Below are positions 6,551 through 7,605 of a stretch of DNA of 7,605 nt, in pieces. The position numbers and the translations under genes are program-made. The DNA is taken from assembly GCA_002402005.2 (NCBI GenBank), contig NVUS02000304.1, forward strand, positions 1 through 7,605. Reading direction: 5' to 3'. The stretch's first letter is position 1. Every line of letters starts with the position of its first letter. This DNA is from OCS116 cluster bacterium (GTDB taxonomy: Bacteria; Pseudomonadota; Alphaproteobacteria; Rhizobiales; OSC116). The notes beneath the pieces were generated by a model. The model made no database searches. It saw only the letters and a list, made by a program, of their open reading frames with translations, and was not told where the DNA came from.

Positions 6551-7605
6551 ATGTTATTGAATGAAAATAGATTATTCCCCACCAATGCCGACACCCGCAG
6601 CATTGCCAAACGTCTATTTGCTGAGATTGAAAATCTACCAATCATTTCACCACATGGCCATACCGACCCAGAATGGTTCGCCAAAAACCAGAATTTTGAC
6701 GACCCTGCACAATTGCTGATTGTGCCTGATCACTATATTTTCCGTATGCTGCTCTCACAAGGCATCAAGCTCGAAGATTTGGGCATTGCCGATACCAAAG
6801 GTGTGGTCAAACAATCAGATGGCCGCAAAATCTGGCAGCTATTTGCCGAGAATTACCATCTGTTCCGCGCAACCCCGACAAGATTGTGGCTCGATTATAC
6901 CTTCCAAAATCTATTTGGCTTTGCCGAGCGCTTAACGGCGCTGAATGCCATGGATTATTATGATAAAATCGCCGAGGATTTAACCAAAGATAGCTTTAAA
7001 CCTCGCGCTTTATACGATCAATTTAACATTGAATGCTTAAGCACCACCGAAAGCCCGCTCGATCCGCTCATTCATCACCAAGCGATTCAGGATAGCAATT
7101 GGTCTGGCCGGGTTATTTCATCATATCGGCCTGATATTGTTGTCGATCCAGATACGCCTAACTTCAAACAAAATGTACACAAATTTGGCGAAATTACCGG
7201 CGAAGATATTGTTACATGGGATGGTTATCTAGCCGCCCACCGCAACCGCCGGGCTTATTTTAAAGCATTGGGCGCAACCACCACCGACCATGGCCACCCA
7301 ACCGCCCGCACAGTTGATTTACCAAAAGACAAAGCCGCCCAGCTCTATGAGAACGTCATCATGGGCAAGGCCTCTAAAGACGAAAAAGAAGTTTTCCGCG
7401 CCCAAATGCTCACCGAAATGGCCGGCATGAGCTGCGAAGATGGCTTGGTGATGCAATTGCATTGCGGCTCACACCGCAGCCATCATAATGGCATATTCAA
7501 CCAGTTCGGCGCCAATATGGGCACTGACATTCCGCAACGCATCAATTATGTAACCTCACTCAAACCCTTGCTCGATAAATATGGCTTTGACCCCAAACTC
7601 ACGCT
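6551..7605 (+). CDS. uxaC: Uronate isomerase (glucuronate/galacturonate isomerase; C-terminus cut by window)
   Basis: First enzyme of hexuronate breakdown, converting D-glucuronate to D-fructuronate and D-galacturonate to D-tagaturonate in the cytoplasm; an amidohydrolase-superfamily metalloenzyme. About 351 residues are visible of the roughly 470 usual for the family, and the frame is open to the window end. The N-terminus is typical (NENRLFP, then SPHGHTDPEWFA with metal ligands His35 and His37). Further blocks: DHYIFRML near 60-67, WLDYTFQNLFG, LSTTESPLDPL, SSYRPD and the MQLHCGSHR stretch near the visible end. It starts 25 bp after the kinase stop with a modest GGAA ribosome site at 6540-6543, so it is in the same operon. 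The following gene or genes, outside the window, could supply the missing reductase and dehydratase. Confidence 0.95.
   Translation, partial: MLLNENRLFPTNADTRSIAKRLFAEIENLPIISPHGHTDPEWFAKNQNFDDPAQLLIVPDHYIFRMLLSQGIKLEDLGIADTKGVVKQSDGRKIWQLFAENYHLFRATPTRLWLDYTFQNLFGFAERLTALNAMDYYDKIAEDLTKDSFKPRALYDQFNIECLSTTESPLDPLIHHQAIQDSNWSGRVISSYRPDIVVDPDTPNFKQNVHKFGEITGEDIVTWDGYLAAHRNRRAYFKALGATTTDHGHPTARTVDLPKDKAAQLYENVIMGKASKDEKEVFRAQMLTEMAGMSCEDGLVMQLHCGSHRSHHNGIFNQFGANMGTDIPQRINYVTSLKPLLDKYGFDPKLT

Noticed and set aside
1..7605. Mobile element, phage, CRISPR or defence system
   Set aside because: No transposase, integrase, terminal repeats, spacer arrays or defence-type domains are present; every gene fits one metabolic locus.

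Overview
The window reads as a sugar-acid (probably hexuronate) uptake and breakdown locus from a proteobacterium. An alphaproteobacterium is most likely, judging by the character of the TRAP transporter, the RpiR regulator and the uronate isomerase, but this is an inference from protein similarity recalled from memory. Base composition is moderate and fairly uniform, coding density is high, and there are no signs of mobile elements, RNA genes or CRISPR arrays.

Layout. Two gene sets diverge from a 113-bp control region at 3793-3905. Leftward (minus strand) runs an N-formylglutamate amidohydrolase-like hydrolase (3792-3001), then the small (dctQ-type, 3001-2474) and large (dctM-type, 2477-1152) TRAP membrane subunits with overlapping ends. 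After a 106-bp gap with small hairpins comes the Tat-exported TRAP substrate-binding protein (1045 to beyond base 1, truncated by the window). Rightward (plus strand) runs an RpiR-family regulator (3906-4778), a KDPG-type aldolase (4889-5524), a PfkB-family 2-keto-3-deoxygluconate kinase overlapping it by 4 bp (5521-6525), and uronate isomerase (6551 to beyond the right edge, truncated).

How the parts fit. The substrate-binding protein would catch a uronate in the periplasm and the QM permease would import it. Uronate isomerase would convert glucuronate or galacturonate to fructuronate or tagaturonate. A reductase and a dehydratase, not in this window, would give 2-keto-3-deoxygluconate. The kinase and aldolase would then yield pyruvate and glyceraldehyde-3-phosphate. 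The RpiR regulator, with a sugar-phosphate-binding SIS domain, is well placed to control both directions.

Most notable observations. The control region carries two identical 18-bp near-palindromic repeats exactly 42 bp apart, each overlapping a plausible promoter for one direction. An N-formylglutamate amidohydrolase-like gene leads the transporter operon with no visible histidine-degradation context. The substrate-binding protein has Phe where the TRAP family usually has its carboxylate-binding Arg. I did not find a clearly new system. The locus is a recognisable catabolic one with these unusual details.
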